From Sebastes aleutianus (taxonomy: Eukaryota > Chordata > Actinopteri > Perciformes > Sebastidae), in assembly GCA_916700875.1 (NCBI GenBank), contig CAKAKS010000060.1, forward strand, positions 7,070,834-7,134,833: DNA of 64,000 nt. The letters are read 5' to 3'. Under the pieces are notes generated by a model, which saw nothing but the letters and a program-made list of their open reading frames with translations, was not told the origin of the DNA and made no database searches. Shown here piece after piece: positions 61,381-64,000 of this stretch. Each line of letters starts with the position of its first letter. Positions within the stretch are counted from its first letter, which is position 1. Position numbers and translations under genes: made by a program.

Positions 61381-61649
61381 GGAGACCACTGTGGGAAGAA
61401 TGGCACGGTCTTGGGTGAAGCATTTGCAATTGATGGTCACAATAATACTGGTGTGGTGGATAATATCCCTGACAGAGAGAATAAATATGACATCTGTAAA
61501 GATTTGTTCATTCTTTAATACGGATGCAGACTTACACATGCTTCCATTCATAGTACAATTGGGGGTCTATATAAGCAGATGCATTCAAAAAGTGCACATT
61601 ACAAGATGGCAACCTCACAACAGCAAGAGGAAGAACCCCTTTATTATTA

Positions 61650-61800
61650 CTAGGGCTGTCAAAGTAATATAGTATAGTATAATATCACGTTAACGCATAT
61701 TTGTTTTAACGCCACACATTTTTTTTAACGCATTAGAGTAACTTGTGAGTTTTAGGTTGCAGAGTGAAGATACTGGCATCATAACAGACTCCATGGGTAC
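61650..61800 (-). repeat. CTAGGGCTGTCAA family, other-end fragment
   Basis: CTAGGGCTGTCAAAGTAATA, then CACGTTAACGCATATTTG and GTGAAGATACTGGCATCATA, matching the left end of the copy at 59229. Confidence 0.8.
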
Positions 61801-61914
61801 CAACCATGTCATGCCGGCTTCCATTGAAAATGACTCGTAGAAAGTTGAGGTGTCGCTTGTAGTGTGAACGCAGCTTTAGGGTGAGGAGGTTAGTACGTCT
61901 GGGCTACTGGTACC

Positions 61915-62720
61915 TAGAGCTGGGATGATACACCCATCTCCTGATTCGATACTATCACGATACTCGGGTGCCGATTTGATATGTATTGCGATTTTTACGT
62001 ATTGTGATTCTACAAGATTTGCGATTCGATATTACGATTTATTGCAATATTGATTTATTTACTTTGGAATTTTTTTTTGATTTTCAGCATGTATGTAGTC
62101 AGAGATGTCCTGAAGTCAAATATATCAGTCATGGTCAGTAATTTTTTATTTTTTTTCAAGCAACCCAAAAATCAAAGAATAAAGACATTTCCCTCACAAA
62201 TTAGTGGTATTTTCTTTTTAATTTATAAGGGACATATAATGTTTTATACTTCCGGTGAATATAATCCAATCAATCTTATTTCCATATATGTTTTTTTGTA
62301 AGTACAGTTCCCTTTGTTAACACCTTATTTTGAAAACCGGACGTAGTCACACATGTACTGTATGCTTCCTCTAACTTCTCCAAGTCGGTCTCTATCTCTC
62401 CCGTCAGCTCCGTTCTCTTTATACATCCATGGTCAGCTCCATCGGGGCCGTTTGAATGCAAAACATGATGTCTAGCTCTGCTTTTCCTGCAATGTGTGAA
62501 ACCCAAAGTGTTTCCATACTTTACTGGATGTGTAGTGTTTACAACTTTGGATTTAAAATGGGAGGGTGCAGGTCGTATACACGCAGACCCTATGCCGCTT
62601 TCTACTTTCTTGTTTCGGCTAACTGCGGTTTGTTTGGGTTGACGGATACAGAACGGATATGACGTCACGTTACTCAGACTACAACAATAAAAGCAGTAAC
62701 TTCCTTTTACTTCCTCATAG
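61915..62720 (+). repeat. Dispersed repeat, family D (copy 2, longer)
   Basis: It begins AGAGCTGGGATGATACACCC and shares several hundred bases with 23560-24050 in reverse. Sequence to about 62700 (GACGGATACAGAACGGATAT) may belong to the same element. Frames across it (62276-62668) are antisense shadows of the repeat. Confidence 0.7.
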
Positions 62721-64000
62721 ACTCAAATTAAGCAAACTTATTGAGTCTGGCATTAAAAAAAAATTGATTTCAAATTCGTAAAAAAAAAAAATCACGACAC
62801 ATAAGGGAATCAACGCCTTCTGGTACCTAGATACGCAACAGAAAATGGATGGATTTAGCTTTATGAGATCCACCTGCCAATCTGCCCTCTGAAGATACTG
62901 TGATCACACTAAACTGCAGACTTTACTCAAAGACTCTGAGCTCAGGCATCAGTTTAACTTCAGTAGTTAGTCAGCGCTACCTGAAAACTTTTCTCTTAAG
63001 CCTGCTTTCTCTCTGCAGAGGTGGGTGGCTTTGAACCAGGAGAGTCAGTCAGCCAAATGCAGTGAGGGAGTAGATAGACATGAGGATAGATGAATACTGT
63101 GTATAAATGCTTCTGTGTGCGTCTGAGACAGACAGAAAGAGAAACTGAGATGGCCCTGGGCTCTTTCAGCAATGAGGAACGGCACCGTCGAATCTAATGA
63201 GTCAAACACAACAGAGCTCCTGCCTCTACATTTCAAAAAGCCACAATCAAACTGGAGTTAGAGCTACAATGCTGCGACATTTCTGAACCTTTAAACTGCA
63301 GCTAATTAACAACTGCCACATACACACAAAGGCATTTACCAAACAATGACAATCACACTCATTAAGGCACAACTTTCCAACACTCCTCTTCAACTGATGA
63401 GCCCTGCACACAGCCAGTCTGAGTCACCGCTTTCTATTCTTTTGTCTTTAGGAACAGCAAGCACCTTTTAATGGAAAGTGGGCAGAGGGTTGATGTTGTC
63501 TAGTGACAGGCTGAAGGCTGAATCACTGCGGTCTTGAGGTAGGGAGGCTGATTTAACCTTGAAGCTATGATACGTGGGAAATAGTGAGGCATTATAGATT
63601 CATATTTGCAGGGATTGGCCGCGTCTGCCATGAAATGAATCAGAGAAGTTGGCTTGATTAACTAAATTATAGCTATAACATCAGTGATTCAGAGTATGCT
63701 TAGAGAAAATTATAAATATTAAAATACAAACCCAAGCTCAGTGATGCAATTATAGGAAAGACAGATTATACTCAACAAGGAAGTGCAGAAAATCTGACAC
63801 AACGTTAAAGCTGCTATAACATTCGAATGCTGCTTGAGGCTTCATCTCATGCTGTATTGAAGAGGACTTGAAACTAGCGATTGAGACCATAAACTCATGT
63901 TTACAATGTTTACTTAGGTAATAAATCAAGTGAGAAGTAGGCTCATTTTCTCATAGACTTCTATACAATCAGACTTCTTTTAGCAACCAGAGGAGTCGCC
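62720..64000. other. ncald intron, no feature recognised
   Basis: There is no open frame with splice support and no clear repeat match within the window. The ncald first coding exon is absent here. Confidence 0.5.

Noticed and set aside
62276..62668. 130-codon minus-strand open frame as an ncald upstream exon
   Set aside because: It does not match neurocalcin and lies over the family D repeat.

Overview
The window is vertebrate nuclear DNA, almost certainly from a teleost fish. It has split genes with GT-AG introns, vertebrate codon usage, short introns and many fish-type dispersed repeats. A percomorph source is my guess only. No prokaryotic, organellar or viral gene set is present.

Five loci lie in the order and orientation that I know from human chromosome 8q22: pabpc1 (minus, 877-8074), a 14-3-3 gene at the YWHAZ position (minus, 12336-21616), a znf706 locus (minus, 30144-31358), grhl2 (plus, 33498-44253) and the 3' half of ncald (minus, 54852-57450; the 5' coding exon lies beyond the window). 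I rebuilt four of them exon by exon from splice sites and reading frame. pabpc1 gives 635 codons, the 14-3-3 gene 247, and grhl2 604. The two ncald exons give the last 67 codons plus part of a split Gly codon. Exon phases are consistent in all four.

The genes are neighbours by ancestry and not a pathway. They encode a cytoplasmic poly(A)-binding translation factor, a phosphoserine-binding adaptor, a small zinc-finger protein, an epithelial transcription factor and a neuronal calcium sensor. The clearest anomaly is znf706: its last exon is intact, but the first coding exon has lost one base and its splice donor reads AT instead of GT. The 14-3-3 gene is also divergent at both ends.

The remaining sequence is introns, UTRs and intergenic DNA filled with transposon remnants. 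These include a hAT-like element with an exact 8-bp target duplication (41300-42720), two foldback-like elements (22034-23172, 49758-50829), a large inverted pair (53436-54790), THAP-domain, BED-like and P2X7-C-terminus-like coding fragments, and several small MITE-like families. There are also a minisatellite of about 11 units (19961-20355) and a perfect 28-bp palindrome (4457-4514). I found no CRISPR array, rRNA or complete tRNA gene, and nothing that amounts to a new multi-gene system.
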